A stretch of 64,000 nt of DNA from Leisingera sp. S132 (GTDB taxonomy: Bacteria; Pseudomonadota; Alphaproteobacteria; Rhodobacterales; Rhodobacteraceae), in contig NZ_CP083553.1 of the NCBI RefSeq assembly GCF_025144465.1, forward strand, positions 3,036,001-3,100,000. The letters run 5' to 3'. The notes beneath the pieces were generated by a model that had not been told where the DNA came from, ran no database searches, and saw only the letters and a list, made by a program, of their open reading frames with translations. Below are positions 1 through 8,214 of this stretch, piece by piece (the first letter of the stretch is position 1; the number at the start of each line of letters is the position of its first letter). A program made the translations under genes and the position numbers.

Positions 1-1
1 C

Positions 2-793
2 GTTGGCCAATCCGTAAGCGAACTGCGCAGCACCGGCGCCGCGGCCATGCCAGAGGCGCGCAAGCTCAGCATGGACGACATCATCCATTCGCTGGCCGCC
101 GGGCTGGAGGATTTTGCCGCCTGCCGCTCGGACGCGATGTTCCTGGTGCTGTTCTACCCCATCATCGGCATCGCGCTCATCGTGATGAGCCTGTCGATGA
201 ACCTGCTGCCGCTTATCGTGCCGATGATCATGGGCTTTGCCATCCTCGGCCCTGTCGCGGCGGTCGGCCTTTATGAGATGTCGTCGCGCCGCGAGGCCGG
301 GATGGAGACCCGCTGGATGGATGCCTTTGCGGTCATCCGCTCGCCCTCCTTTGGCGCCATCCTGGTGCTGGGCCTGTATCTGGCGGCACTGTTCATCATC
401 TGGCTGGTGGCGGCGGATATGATCTACAGCCGCACCCTGGGGCCGGAGCCGCCGGCCTCCATCATGGGGTTCATCAGCGATGTGCTGACCACCCGCGAGG
501 GCTGGATCATGTCGATCAGCGGCGGCATCCTGGGCGCGGGTTTTGCCTTTGCCGCGCTGGCGATGAGCCTGGTGTCCTTCCCGCTCCTGATGGACCGCCA
601 TGTCGGCCTGCCGGTCGCGGTGGCAACCTCAATCAAGGTGCTGCGCAAGAACCCGATGGTCTGCATGGCCTGGGGCGTGATCGTCGGCGTGTCGCTGATC
701 GTCGGATCAATCCCCTTCCTGGCCGGTCTGATCATCGTGGTGCCGGTGCTGGGGCATGCGACCTGGCACCTGTACCGGCGCGCGGTGGAGTGA
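2..793 (+). CDS. DUF2189 family integral membrane protein, 5' partial
   Basis: The protein has about six hydrophobic segments and the GPVAAVGLYEMSRRRE-type motif of DUF2189 inner-membrane proteins, whose function is unknown. The first ATG in this frame is at 47, but the frame is open to the left window edge. Family members normally carry 20-30 more N-terminal residues before the conserved LSMDDI-like segment, so the true start probably lies outside the window. It ends just before a strong hairpin at 813-834. The family call is good; no reaction or partner can be inferred. Confidence 0.8.
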   Translation, partial: VGQSVSELRSTGAAAMPEARKLSMDDIIHSLAAGLEDFAACRSDAMFLVLFYPIIGIALIVMSLSMNLLPLIVPMIMGFAILGPVAAVGLYEMSSRREAGMETRWMDAFAVIRSPSFGAILVLGLYLAALFIIWLVAADMIYSRTLGPEPPASIMGFISDVLTTREGWIMSISGGILGAGFAFAALAMSLVSFPLLMDRHVGLPVAVATSIKVLRKNPMVCMAWGVIVGVSLIVGSIPFLAGLIIVVPVLGHATWHLYRRAVE

Positions 794-812
794 GCAGCTG
801 AAGAAACAACAA

Positions 813-837
813 GGGCCGGCGCATCCGCCGGCCCTTT
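813..837 (+). terminator. Rho-independent terminator, probably bidirectional
   Basis: Nine-bp GC-rich arms (813-821 and 826-834) enclose a CATC loop and are followed by TTT. It lies between the convergent DUF2189 and oxidoreductase genes. The opposite strand is also T-rich after the hairpin, so it can serve both. Confidence 0.7.
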
Positions 838-857
838 GCTGTGCAGGCCTGAAGCCG

Positions 858-1841
858 TCAGCCCACCTTCAGGACAATCTTGCCGATATGGCCGGAGCTT
901 TCCATCCGGGCATGGGCCGCTGCCGCCTCCTCCAGCGCAAATTCGCTGTCCATGACCGGCGCGACCTTGCCCGCTTCCAACAGCGGCCAGACCGCCTCGC
1001 GCAGATCCTGGGCAATCTGCGCCTTGGCCAGATCGCTTTGCGGGCGCAGGGTGGAGCCGGTCAGCGTGAGGCGCTTGACCATCATCAGGGCAAAGTTCAG
1101 CTCCACCTTGGGACCTTGCAGAAAAGCGATCTGCACCAGCCGCCCATCCTCGGCCATCGCCTTGATGTTGCGCGGGATGTAATCGCCGCCGACCATGTCC
1201 AGCACCAGATCGGCGCCGCCCTCGTCCCGCAGCACCTTGACGAAATCCTCGTCGCGGTAGTTGATTGCCCGCTCCGCACCCAGATCCAGACAGGCCTGGC
1301 ATTTCTCATCCGACCCGGCGGTCGCAAACACCCGCGCCCCGAACGCCTTGGCCAGCTGAATGGCGGTGGTGCCAATGCCGGATGAGCCGCCATGCACCAG
1401 GAACCGCTCGCCCGCTTTCAGCCCGCCGCGGGTGAAGACGTTGGACCAGACGGTAAAGAAGGTCTCCGGCAGGCAGGCCGCCTGTTTCAGGTCCATGCCC
1501 GCCGGGACCGGCAGACAGTGTGCCGCAGGGGTGGCGACATATTCCGCATAACCGCCGCCCGGCAGCAGCGCGCAGACCTGATCGCCCTCCGAGACATCAG
1601 TGACACCTGCACCCACGGCCACCACCTCGCCCGAGGCTTCCAGCCCCGGCAGGTCGCTGGCGCCCTTGGGCGGGTCATAGGCCCCCGCGCGCTGCAGCGC
1701 ATCGGGGCGGTTCACCCCGGCATAGGTCACCTTGATCACCACCTCGCCATGGCCCGGCTGCGGCACCGGGCGCTGGCACAGCTGCAAAACCTCCGGCCCG
1801 CCGGGTTTGGCGATCTCCACCGCGCGCATCATCTTTGTCAT
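858..1841 (-). CDS. NAD(P)H-quinone oxidoreductase-like, zinc-free medium-chain dehydrogenase
   Basis: A 327-aa MDR-superfamily protein of the QOR/PIG3 type. It has an N-terminal GroES-like fold (residues 1-125) and a Rossmann fold with the nucleotide-binding motif HGGSSGIG at about 150-157. The structural and catalytic zinc ligands of alcohol dehydrogenases are absent. It probably reduces quinones or enals with NADPH in the cytosol. The open frame reaches 2087, but ATG at 1841 has AGGAGG about 9 nt upstream and gives the usual family length. The gene stands alone and converges on DUF2189; the physiological substrate is not deducible. Confidence 0.88.
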   Translation of the reverse strand: MTKMMRAVEIAKPGGPEVLQLCQRPVPQPGHGEVVIKVTYAGVNRPDALQRAGAYDPPKGASDLPGLEASGEVVAVGAGVTDVSEGDQVCALLPGGGYAEYVATPAAHCLPVPAGMDLKQAACLPETFFTVWSNVFTRGGLKAGERFLVHGGSSGIGTTAIQLAKAFGARVFATAGSDEKCQACLDLGAERAINYRDEDFVKVLRDEGGADLVLDMVGGDYIPRNIKAMAEDGRLVQIAFLQGPKVELNFALMMVKRLTLTGSTLRPQSDLAKAQIAQDLREAVWPLLEAGKVAPVMDSEFALEEAAAAHARMESSGHIGKIVLKVG

Positions 1842-2034
1842 CGGTTGGTATCCTCCTGATCCTTGCCTCTGCCTAACATCCGGCAAGGGGCGCGCAAACA
1901 GCAAAGGCGCCGCAGCCCGGGCGGTTTGCGGAGCAGCCGCGCTGGCAGCAGGCATCTGTCCCGGCGGCCTTACTAATGCTGACACAGACCGTCTGCCGGT
2001 TTTGGAATAGCGGTGCGGATTTTCCCGGCTGCCG

Positions 2035-2604
2035 TCATTTTTCAATGAACAGCCGTTTCTGCGAAATGAAGCGAATTTCAGGTGCAATGAGCCGGCTGAT
2101 CAGGCCGCCAGTGTTCACTGCCCTATAGATAGACCTCGGCGGGCGGGCGGCGCTGTCCACGCTGCGGCACACCCAATCCCTGGCCTCCATGGATTTCAAT
2201 GATTGCGACAACGCCCGGTCTGTTATCATCGGCAGGGTGCGCTTGATGCCGCTGAATTGGCTTGGTGTGCGGAGTGTTGTCAGAACCGGCAAAGTCCATG
2301 AGCGGCGCAGCAAAGGCTGATCTTCTTCTGTCGAAACACCGTGGATCTTATGGGCGATGGCCGCCGCCGCAATCCCCGGCTGTGTAAGGCGGAATTCCGG
2401 ACGCAGCGGATGCCCATACCCGGGATTCCGTTCAATCAATCCGATTTCGATCAGGTGATCCATGCTTTGCGCAAAGGCGGTTCTGCCTGCACCCGTCGCC
2501 GCCAGCAGGGGCGCTTGCCGCCCCGCAATGCCCGAATGCAGGCACGACAGTATGGGCATCGCCCAGGCCTTTGACGTGATGTTGACAAACGTCTCAATGT
2601 ACAT
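2035..2604 (-). CDS. HxlR-like transcriptional regulator with two winged-helix halves
   Basis: A 189-aa regulator. Residues about 13-85 and about 98-160 each read as an HxlR/MarR-like winged helix: a W-x-x-P-(I/V)-L helix, a recognition helix with -SQSL(K)SMEA-type spacing, then a wing. Usual HxlR proteins are 110-130 aa with one domain, so this looks like a fused pseudo-dimer. It is divergent from the VOC gene at 2644, with a 39-bp intergenic region carrying AT-rich promoter sequence, so it probably controls that gene and itself. The ligand is unknown. Confidence 0.7.
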   Translation of the reverse strand: MYIETFVNITSKAWAMPILSCLHSGIAGRQAPLLAATGAGRTAFAQSMDHLIEIGLIERNPGYGHPLRPEFRLTQPGIAAAAIAHKIHGVSTEEDQPLLRRSWTLPVLTTLRTPSQFSGIKRTLPMITDRALSQSLKSMEARDWVCRSVDSAARPPRSIYRAVNTGGLISRLIAPEIRFISQKRLFIEK

Positions 2605-2610
2605 AAAGTA
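2582..2610 (+). promoter_or_regulatory. Candidate sigma-70 promoter for the VOC gene
   Basis: TTGACA at 2582-2587 is followed after about 16 nt by a TAAAGT-like -10 in an unusually AT-rich stretch upstream of the VOC start. The stretch overlaps the start of the divergent regulator, which would let the regulator block it. Placement is by eye only. Confidence 0.4.
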
Positions 2611-2643
2611 TAGTTAGTATATTTTGAGTCATAAGGAAAGCCC

Positions 2644-3024
2644 ATGTCACTGATTGCAGTCGACCAAACCATCACCATCGCAATGTCAGTCAAAGACCGC
2701 CATGCGAGCGCGAAGTGGTACGAAACCATGCTGGGATTTGAGCTGCTCTATCATGCCGATGAGGCGGGCTGGTCAGAGCTTCGGACGAACACGCCCGGCG
2801 TCTCCATTGGCCTTGGCGAGCACACCAGGCCAGCACCCGGCAACTGCGTGCCAGTCTTTGGGATCGCTGATCTGGAGCCGGCCCGGCAGAAGCTGGAGCA
2901 GGCCAAGGTCAAATTTGACGGCGAAACGGATGTTGTCGAGGGCATGGTCAAAACCGCGACTTTTTACGACCCCGACGGCAATGCGCTGATGCTTGCGCAG
3001 GATTTGACCGGTGGAAATGAATAA
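2644..3024 (+). CDS. VOC (glyoxalase/bleomycin-resistance fold) family protein
   Basis: A 126-aa single VOC domain with paired beta-alpha-beta-beta-beta modules; DPDGNALML near residue 112 is the characteristic C-terminal motif. The usual metal-binding Glu of the DPDGN-x-(I)E-L motif is replaced by Met, so metal-dependent glyoxalase activity is doubtful. A GGAAA ribosome site precedes ATG. It is divergent from the tandem wHTH regulator, a common arrangement for inducible detoxification genes. The substrate cannot be told. Confidence 0.82.
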   Translation: MSLIAVDQTITIAMSVKDRHASAKWYETMLGFELLYHADEAGWSELRTNTPGVSIGLGEHTRPAPGNCVPVFGIADLEPARQKLEQAKVKFDGETDVVEGMVKTATFYDPDGNALMLAQDLTGGNE

Positions 3025-3150
3025 CACGCGGATTTCTTGCCGCCTCTGCGGCGTGCCTGCTTCTGGCAGGCACGGCCTCAGCTGCCCCTCACAGCACCTC
3101 TTCAAAACTGCGCGTCATCCTAAGCCGCCGGAAATGCCACATAGCGGCCG
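3017..3150 (+). pseudogene. Possible frameshifted remnant of a secreted protein
   Basis: ATG at 3017 overlaps the VOC stop codon (ATGAATAA arrangement). Its own frame is not protein-like. The frame shifted by one base, from about 3033, reads FLAASAACLLLAGTASAAP, a textbook signal peptide with an AxA cleavage site. A single-base deletion near 3029-3035 would join the two. Beyond residue 35 the frame resembles no family I know. It may be a degraded gene or chance in GC-rich DNA. Confidence 0.3.
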
Positions 3151-3281
3151 CCAAAAATCCTCGCAGCATTCACAACTCCGGGCTCTCCCCCGCCATCCGC
3201 AGCAAGATGCGCGCCTGTGCGCTTTGGCCGGCGGCAAGTCCCGTGCCGCCAGCAGACAGGCATCCGGCCTCGGGCCTGCCC

Positions 3282-3983
3282 CTACCGCCGCGGGCCAACC
3301 GAGCCTGGCAGATCATCCCGCCCCTTCGGCGGCTTGATCTGATCGGCCAGCCAGTTCGGCCCCACCAGCAAGGGCTTCAGCAGCGGGTTCTTCTGCAGTC
3401 CCGCCTTCAGCTTCTCGAAGTTCATCACGTTATCGATGCGCCGGTCGAGAAAATCCCAGGTCGCCTGATGCTCCAGGCTGTCATCGCCCAGCCAGAACAG
3501 TACGGTGGCGGAATAGACGCCGGCCAGCGTCGCGCGCTTGGTGTACCAGTTCAGATCGTCCGACCCGTCGCCCAGCGCGTCCCAGATCAGGTCGCAGGTG
3601 GTCCAGATCGCCTTGACGCCGTCGCCGGCATACTGCGGCAGCGCCAGCAGCGTGGTGCCGCGGCGCACCGCTTCCTTGTCTTCGACCGCTTCCAGCCGGA
3701 ACCGAACCGCCGCCGCCACCTTGTCGCGGAACCGCATGCCCGACAGGTCCTCTGCCTGCAGGCGCTCCAGCATCCGCGAATCGCCCCGGGCATGAAACGC
3801 CAGCGCCAGGTCGACCCCGCCGCGCGGGCAGACCGCATGGGCCAGCACCTCCGGCACATCCGCATCCTGGCAGGCGGCGCGGAACGTCACCTCCGACCAG
3901 CCGTCAAACGGCACATGATTCAGCGCCGCATCCAGCAGTTTATCCTTGATACCGTCCGGTGCGTGATCGTGGTCCTTGGTCAT
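3282..3983 (-). CDS. COQ9 family protein (ubiquinone biosynthesis)
   Basis: A 233-aa protein with the COQ9 pattern: an N-terminal TetR-like helical part, then the conserved C-terminal region with TLAGVYSATVLFWLGD and WDFLDRRIDNVMNFEKLK (about residues 145-205). In other organisms COQ9 binds isoprenoid lipids and supports the COQ7 hydroxylation step. ATG at 3983 has GGGAGG six bases upstream and is preferred over the longer frame opening at 4025. It is divergent from rpsU. Confidence 0.85.
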   Translation of the reverse strand: MTKDHDHAPDGIKDKLLDAALNHVPFDGWSEVTFRAACQDADVPEVLAHAVCPRGGVDLALAFHARGDSRMLERLQAEDLSGMRFRDKVAAAVRFRLEAVEDKEAVRRGTTLLALPQYAGDGVKAIWTTCDLIWDALGDGSDDLNWYTKRATLAGVYSATVLFWLGDDSLEHQATWDFLDRRIDNVMNFEKLKAGLQKNPLLKPLLVGPNWLADQIKPPKGRDDLPGSVGPRR

Positions 3984-4099
3984 CTCAGCCTCCCGCTGGC
4001 AGCGTCCTGATACCCTACTAGACAAAATATACGCGCTTTGCTATACGGCCACCTCCTGCAAATCCTTGCAACTCAACTTAGAAAGGTGGTGAAAACCAC

Positions 4100-4306
4100 A
4101 TGCAGGTTAGTGTTCGCGACAACAACGTCGATCAGGCGCTCCGTGCCCTGAAGAAAAAGCTGCAGCGTGAAGGCGTCTTCCGCGAAATGAAGCTCAAGCA
4201 ACATTTCGAAAAGCCGTCCGAGAAAAAAGCGCGCGAGAAAGCTGAAGCGATCCGCCGTGCCCGTAAACTGGCACGCAAGAAAGCCCAACGCGAAGGTCTG
4301 CTGTAA
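4100..4306 (+). CDS. rpsU: 30S ribosomal protein S21
   Basis: A 68-aa basic protein beginning [20 protein letters not shown] and ending in Lys/Arg-rich helices, the full-length alphaproteobacterial S21 pattern. S21 sits near the platform of the 30S subunit and helps initiation. AAAGGTGG lies 10-18 bases upstream of ATG. It is monocistronic, ending at the hairpin at 4373-4405. Confidence 0.97.
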   Translation: MQVSVRDNNVDQALRALKKKLQREGVFREMKLKQHFEKPSEKKAREKAEAIRRARKLARKKAQREGLL

Positions 4307-4372
4307 GCACACCTTGCTCTCCAGCTTTGGACAGCACTATGGCAGGTCCCAGGACCCGCCGCAAAAAGATCA

Positions 4373-4405
4373 GACAACCCCCGCGGCCCTGCCCGGGGGT
4401 TTGTC
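4373..4405 (+). terminator. Terminator downstream of rpsU
   Basis: Arms GACAACCCCCG and CGGGGGTTTGTC pair with a single bulged A around a nine-base loop. The T run is short (TTTGT). The position about 67 bp after the rpsU stop supports the call. Confidence 0.6.
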
Positions 4406-5038
4406 ATTTGGGGCACCTCCTTCGGCTGATCGCGCCCCGCGGCGGGCCGCCCTCTCCTGAAGTGGCACACGTAAAAATATCAAATTGGCAGCAAATACAT
4501 CTTTAGGGTGTATTTCTCTGCCACCTTCTGCTATACACAGACTCACGGCAGGGCAGATCAGTTGCGTTTCCCTAACCATTGCCCCGCCGGCCGGGCTTGG
4601 AACACCCGGTTCTCCGAAACCCTGGGCAGGCGGCGCTCCCCCCTATAACCGGCGCCGGTCTTGGTCCCTGCAAACAAGGCTCGTCTTTCAGGGTTTCCAA
4701 ATTCTCCGGACGCTGCCAGTTTCCCCCCGGCGGCGTCCGGTCCGTTTTACGGCCCTGTTTTCCAAAAATCCCCCGCCCGCCCCTGTCCATCCCGCCCGAA
4801 TCCGGCCTGCCGCCCGGCCCGCCGGCAGGCAGCAGAAAACAGCCGCCGCGGCCCCGGCCGCCCGGGCAGGCAGGCGCGGGGCTCAAACACGCAAAAATCC
4901 GCGTACCCGCTGCCGCGTCCCGGGCAGAGCTTCGCCGGTAACCGCCGCCTGCGCAGGGCCGCCCTTTCAGTGCCATAAAATTTCGTTAACGGATCAGGGC
5001 ACCGCCGCACAGCCGGCCCACTCACGGAGCAGTTTACA
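4406..5038. other. Intergenic region without a recognisable gene
   Basis: About 630 bp between the rpsU terminator and the CAP-RTX gene. Several frames are open only because of base composition and none resembles a protein. The stretch around 4480-4560 is AT-richer and may hold a promoter. The rest is C-rich on the plus strand. A small RNA cannot be excluded by eye. Confidence 0.5.
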
Positions 5039-6127
5039 ATGTCACAGGCAAGCGATCTCGAGCGGCAGATGCTCGAGCTGATCAACGCAGAGCGCACGTC
5101 GCGCGGGCTCAACCCGGTGCAGCTGGAGCTGCGCCTCAACGATTCCGCCGAGGATCACAGCGAATGGATGCTGCAGCAGGATGTGTTTTCCCACACCGGC
5201 GCCGGCGGCTCCAGCGCAGGCGACCGGATGGAGGACGCGGGCTTTGTTTTCTCCGGCAGCTGGACCTGGGCGGAAAACATCGCCTGGCAAAGCGAGCGCG
5301 GCGCCCCCGGCCTGGCGGACGATGTCATCGACCTGCACAATTCACTGATGAACAGCCCCGGCCACCGCGCCAACATCCTGAACGCAAATGTCGAGGTGAT
5401 CGGCATCGGCATCGAACAGGGCAATTTCAACGGCTGGGACGCGGTGATGGTCACCCAGAACTTCGCCCGCACCAGCGCCCCGTTGCAACTGGATAACGGC
5501 GGCAGCTCCGGCGGCGGATCAGGCGGCGGCGCAACCGCCGGCGACGACGTCCTGACCCTCAGCAGCGCGGGCACCCTCAGCGGGCTTGCAGGCGACGATC
5601 AGCTGACCGGCAGCGGCGGCAACGATGTGCTGAACGGAGGTCTCGGCCGCGACACCCTGCGCGGCGGCGGCGGCAACGACAGCCTGAACGGCGGCAACTA
5701 CAAGGACACCCTGGGCGGCGGCAGCGGCAATGACACGCTGCAGGGCGGCGCAGGCCAGGACAAGCTTTACGGCGGCGGCGGCAAGGATCAGCTGTTCGGC
5801 CAGAACGGCCATGACCTGCTATGGGGCGGATACGGCACCGACACCCTGAACGGCGGTGCCGGCAATGACCGCATGGCCGGCGGCGCCCAGGGCGATCTCT
5901 TCGTCTTCAGCACAGGTGCCGATACCGTCAGCGATTTCAACCCCGACACCCTGGGCGAGCGCATTGACCTCGGCAATGCCGGCGGCATCACCAGCTTCAG
6001 CGACCTGATGAGCAACCATACCAGCCAGACCGCAAAGGGGCTGCTGATCACCGACGCCGACGGCGACAGCATGCTGCTGGCAGGGATCACTGCACAGGAT
6101 CTCAGCTCCGGCGACTTCCTGTTCTGA
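5039..6127 (+). CDS. Secreted CAP-domain protein with C-terminal RTX repeats
   Basis: A 362-aa two-part protein. Residues about 5-148 form a CAP/SCP-PR1 domain (HSEWML, FSHTG, WAENIAW, NSPGHRANIL). About residues 150-260 are glycine/aspartate nonapeptides of the GGxGxDxLx type that bind calcium. A C-terminal tail resembles those of serralysin-like substrates and ends DFLF. There is no signal peptide, as expected for type I secretion through an ABC exporter; no exporter genes are nearby. CAP proteins bind lipids or act as proteases in different organisms. The catalytic role here is unknown. Confidence 0.9.
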   Translation: MSQASDLERQMLELINAERTSRGLNPVQLELRLNDSAEDHSEWMLQQDVFSHTGAGGSSAGDRMEDAGFVFSGSWTWAENIAWQSERGAPGLADDVIDLHNSLMNSPGHRANILNANVEVIGIGIEQGNFNGWDAVMVTQNFARTSAPLQLDNGGSSGGGSGGGATAGDDVLTLSSAGTLSGLAGDDQLTGSGGNDVLNGGLGRDTLRGGGGNDSLNGGNYKDTLGGGSGNDTLQGGAGQDKLYGGGGKDQLFGQNGHDLLWGGYGTDTLNGGAGNDRMAGGAQGDLFVFSTGADTVSDFNPDTLGERIDLGNAGGITSFSDLMSNHTSQTAKGLLITDADGDSMLLAGITAQDLSSGDFLF

Positions 6128-6158
6128 TCCCCAATTCCCCGCCGGGCAAACAGCAAAG

Positions 6159-6180
6159 GGGGCGCCGCGGCGCCCCTTTT
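6159..6180. terminator. Bidirectional terminator between CAP-RTX gene and ppk2
   Basis: GGGGCGCC and GGCGCCCC arms (6159-6166, 6169-6176) are flanked by TTTT on the plus strand and by AAA (T-rich on the minus strand). It serves two convergent genes. Confidence 0.75.
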
Positions 6181-6196
6181 CCGTGCCGGTCAGGCC

Positions 6197-7114
6197 TCAA
6201 TAGATCTTCGGCACATACAGCTCATCCGGCAGCACCTGGCGCTCATAGTCCGGATTGTACTTGCGGTCCGGCAGCTCCACCTTCTCGTGCTGCACTTCCT
6301 CATAGGGGATCTTGGTCAGCAGGTGCTCGATGCAGTTCAGCCGCTCGCGCTTCTTGTCGTTGCCCTCGACGATATACCAGGGTGCCTCTGGGATGTTGGT
6401 GCGCTTGAACATAGCCTCCTTGGCCTTGGTATACTGTTCCCAGCGGATCCGGCTCTCCAGATCCATCGGTGACAGTTTCCACTGCTTCATCGGGTCGTGG
6501 ATGCGCATCAGGAACCGCAGCTGCTGTTCCTCGTCGGTGATCGAGAACCAGTATTTCAGAAGGATAATGCCCGACCGGACCAGCATCCGCTCAAATTCGG
6601 GAACGTCCTGAAAGAACTGCTCGACCTGGTCTTCGCTGGCAAAGCCCATCACCCGCTCGACCCCTGCCCGGTTGTACCAGGAGCGGTCGAACAGCACGAT
6701 CTCGCCGCCTGCGGGCAGATGCGGCACATAGCGCTGGAAATACCACTGGCTCTGCTCACGGCGGTTCGGCGCCGGCAGCGCCACCACCCGCGCCACCCGC
6801 GGGTCCAGCCGCTGGGTGATCCGCTTGATCACCCCGCCCTTGCCGGCACTGTCGCGGCCTTCCATCAGAATGCAGACCTTGGCGCCGGTGTGCTGCACCC
6901 AGTCCTGCACCTTGATCAGCTCCGCCTGCAGCCGCAGGAGGTTGCGGAAATAGACCTGCCGGTCGAGCATCTCAGGGTGCTGCTCGCGGTAGACCTTGCG
7001 GATCTCCATCGACAGCATCGGCTCCGAGAACTCGATCTCGATGTCCTCGTCCAGCGTGTCCTGCAGCTCCGCTTCCAGCCAGTCGAGGGAGGCGGTTTCA
7101 AATTCGCGGGTCAC
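6197..7114 (-). CDS. ppk2: Polyphosphate kinase 2
   Basis: A 305-aa class I PPK2. It has Walker A EGRDSAGKGG (about residue 84), the Walker B-like FDRSWYNRAGVERVMGF lid region, and the terminal PDRKYNPDYERQVLPDELYVPKIY-like tail. It transfers phosphate between polyphosphate and nucleoside diphosphates, usually towards GTP/ATP formation. The frame is open to 7243; I chose GTG at 7114 because AAGGAA lies about 9 bases upstream and the protein then begins TREFET as in homologues. Stand-alone gene. Confidence 0.92.
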   Translation of the reverse strand: MTREFETASLDWLEAELQDTLDEDIEIEFSEPMLSMEIRKVYREQHPEMLDRQVYFRNLLRLQAELIKVQDWVQHTGAKVCILMEGRDSAGKGGVIKRITQRLDPRVARVVALPAPNRREQSQWYFQRYVPHLPAGGEIVLFDRSWYNRAGVERVMGFASEDQVEQFFQDVPEFERMLVRSGIILLKYWFSITDEEQQLRFLMRIHDPMKQWKLSPMDLESRIRWEQYTKAKEAMFKRTNIPEAPWYIVEGNDKKRERLNCIEHLLTKIPYEEVQHEKVELPDRKYNPDYERQVLPDELYVPKIY

Positions 7115-7306
7115 GGGCGGGTTCCTTCCTTGTGAGGTTTGCAAAGCCTGCGTCTTAGCGGCGCCATATGACGGCTTGATGTCACCGGCCCGGCTGCAGC
7201 TTCCCTCAAGGCAAGCGGAAATCCCGGACAGGTTCAAGCGCAAAAGCCGCGGAACCGCTGCATAACCGGCTGGAAAACTTCCGGATGAGCGGATTATGTG
7301 CAGCCC

Positions 7307-8146
7307 ATGAGCTTTGTTCTATCCACCCTGCCGCAAACCTGGCCCTGGCTGATCCTGATGGCGGCGCTGGCTGCCGGCTGGAGCGGGCATCGCGGGCCGG
7401 CCTTTGCCCTGCTTGCCGCCTTTGGAGGCGCGGCCTTGGCGCTCGGGCATCTGGAGCCGCTGGGATTGGCGGTGCTCTCTGCCGGCCTGCAGCTTGCCGC
7501 CCTCTTCCCCCGCGGCCGCGGCCCTGCCGGATGGGCTGGCCATGCAGTGCTGGTCCTGTGGTCACTGGCGCTTGGCGCCCATCTGCTGCCTGGCGTGCAT
7601 AATCTTCTGATCCTCGATCAGGTGCAGGCAGGCCCCGGCGGCGCGCCGTATTCCCTGCACCTGAACCTCGACAAGCCGCTGGTGTTCTTCGCTCTGCTGC
7701 TGGCCTGGCCTGCCCTGCTGCAACGCAAGGATCCGGCAGGCAATCCCGCCTTCCTCTCCGGCCTGCTGCTCCTTGCTGCCCTGCTGCCGCTGGCCCTTGC
7801 CACCGGCGCGCTGGAGCTGGAGCCATCGCTGCCGGGCTGGACCCTCTTGTGGGTGGGAGCAAATCTGCTGCTCACCTGCCTGGCTGAGGAAGCCTTCTTC
7901 CGCGGCTACCTGCAGCAGGGCCTCAGCCGCCGTTTCGGGCCAGCTGCGGGCATCGCTGCCGCAAGCCTGCTGTTCGGCCTCGCCCACATCGGCGCCGGTC
8001 CCGCGGTGGCTGCATTTGCGGCGCTCTTGGGGCTCGCCTGCGGGCTGGGCTATTGGGGCGCAGGCCGGTTCCGCGTGCCGGTGCTGATGCACTTTGCCTT
8101 CAACCTCACCCACCTGTTGCTGTTCACCTATCCCGGCCCGGCCTGA
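7307..8146 (+). CDS. CPBP-family intramembrane metalloprotease
   Basis: A 279-aa protein of about eight hydrophobic helices. The CPBP (CAAX protease/bacteriocin-processing, ABI) signature is present: AEEAFFRGYLQQ with the EExxxR motif, FGLAHI with the second histidine box, and LMHFAFN with the third. It is expected to be an inner-membrane protease. GTG at 7298 is an alternative start three codons earlier; no strong ribosome site separates them. The substrate is unknown and the neighbours give no hint. Confidence 0.85.
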   Translation: MSFVLSTLPQTWPWLILMAALAAGWSGHRGPAFALLAAFGGAALALGHLEPLGLAVLSAGLQLAALFPRGRGPAGWAGHAVLVLWSLALGAHLLPGVHNLLILDQVQAGPGGAPYSLHLNLDKPLVFFALLLAWPALLQRKDPAGNPAFLSGLLLLAALLPLALATGALELEPSLPGWTLLWVGANLLLTCLAEEAFFRGYLQQGLSRRFGPAAGIAAASLLFGLAHIGAGPAVAAFAALLGLACGLGYWGAGRFRVPVLMHFAFNLTHLLLFTYPGPA

Positions 8147-8160
8147 AAAAGCGCCGCGCC

Positions 8161-8193
8161 GGTGCACAGGGGGTGTACAGGGGGTGCACACAT
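8161..8193. repeat. Three tandem copies of an 11-bp GGTGYACAGGG unit
   Basis: Units at 8161-8171, 8172-8182 and 8183-8193 differ at one to three positions, in the 68-bp gap between the convergent CPBP and lrp genes. The units contain the self-complementary core TGTACA or TGCACA. Confidence 0.6.
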
Positions 8194-8214
8194 GCCACCC
8201 CCCTAATTTCAGCT

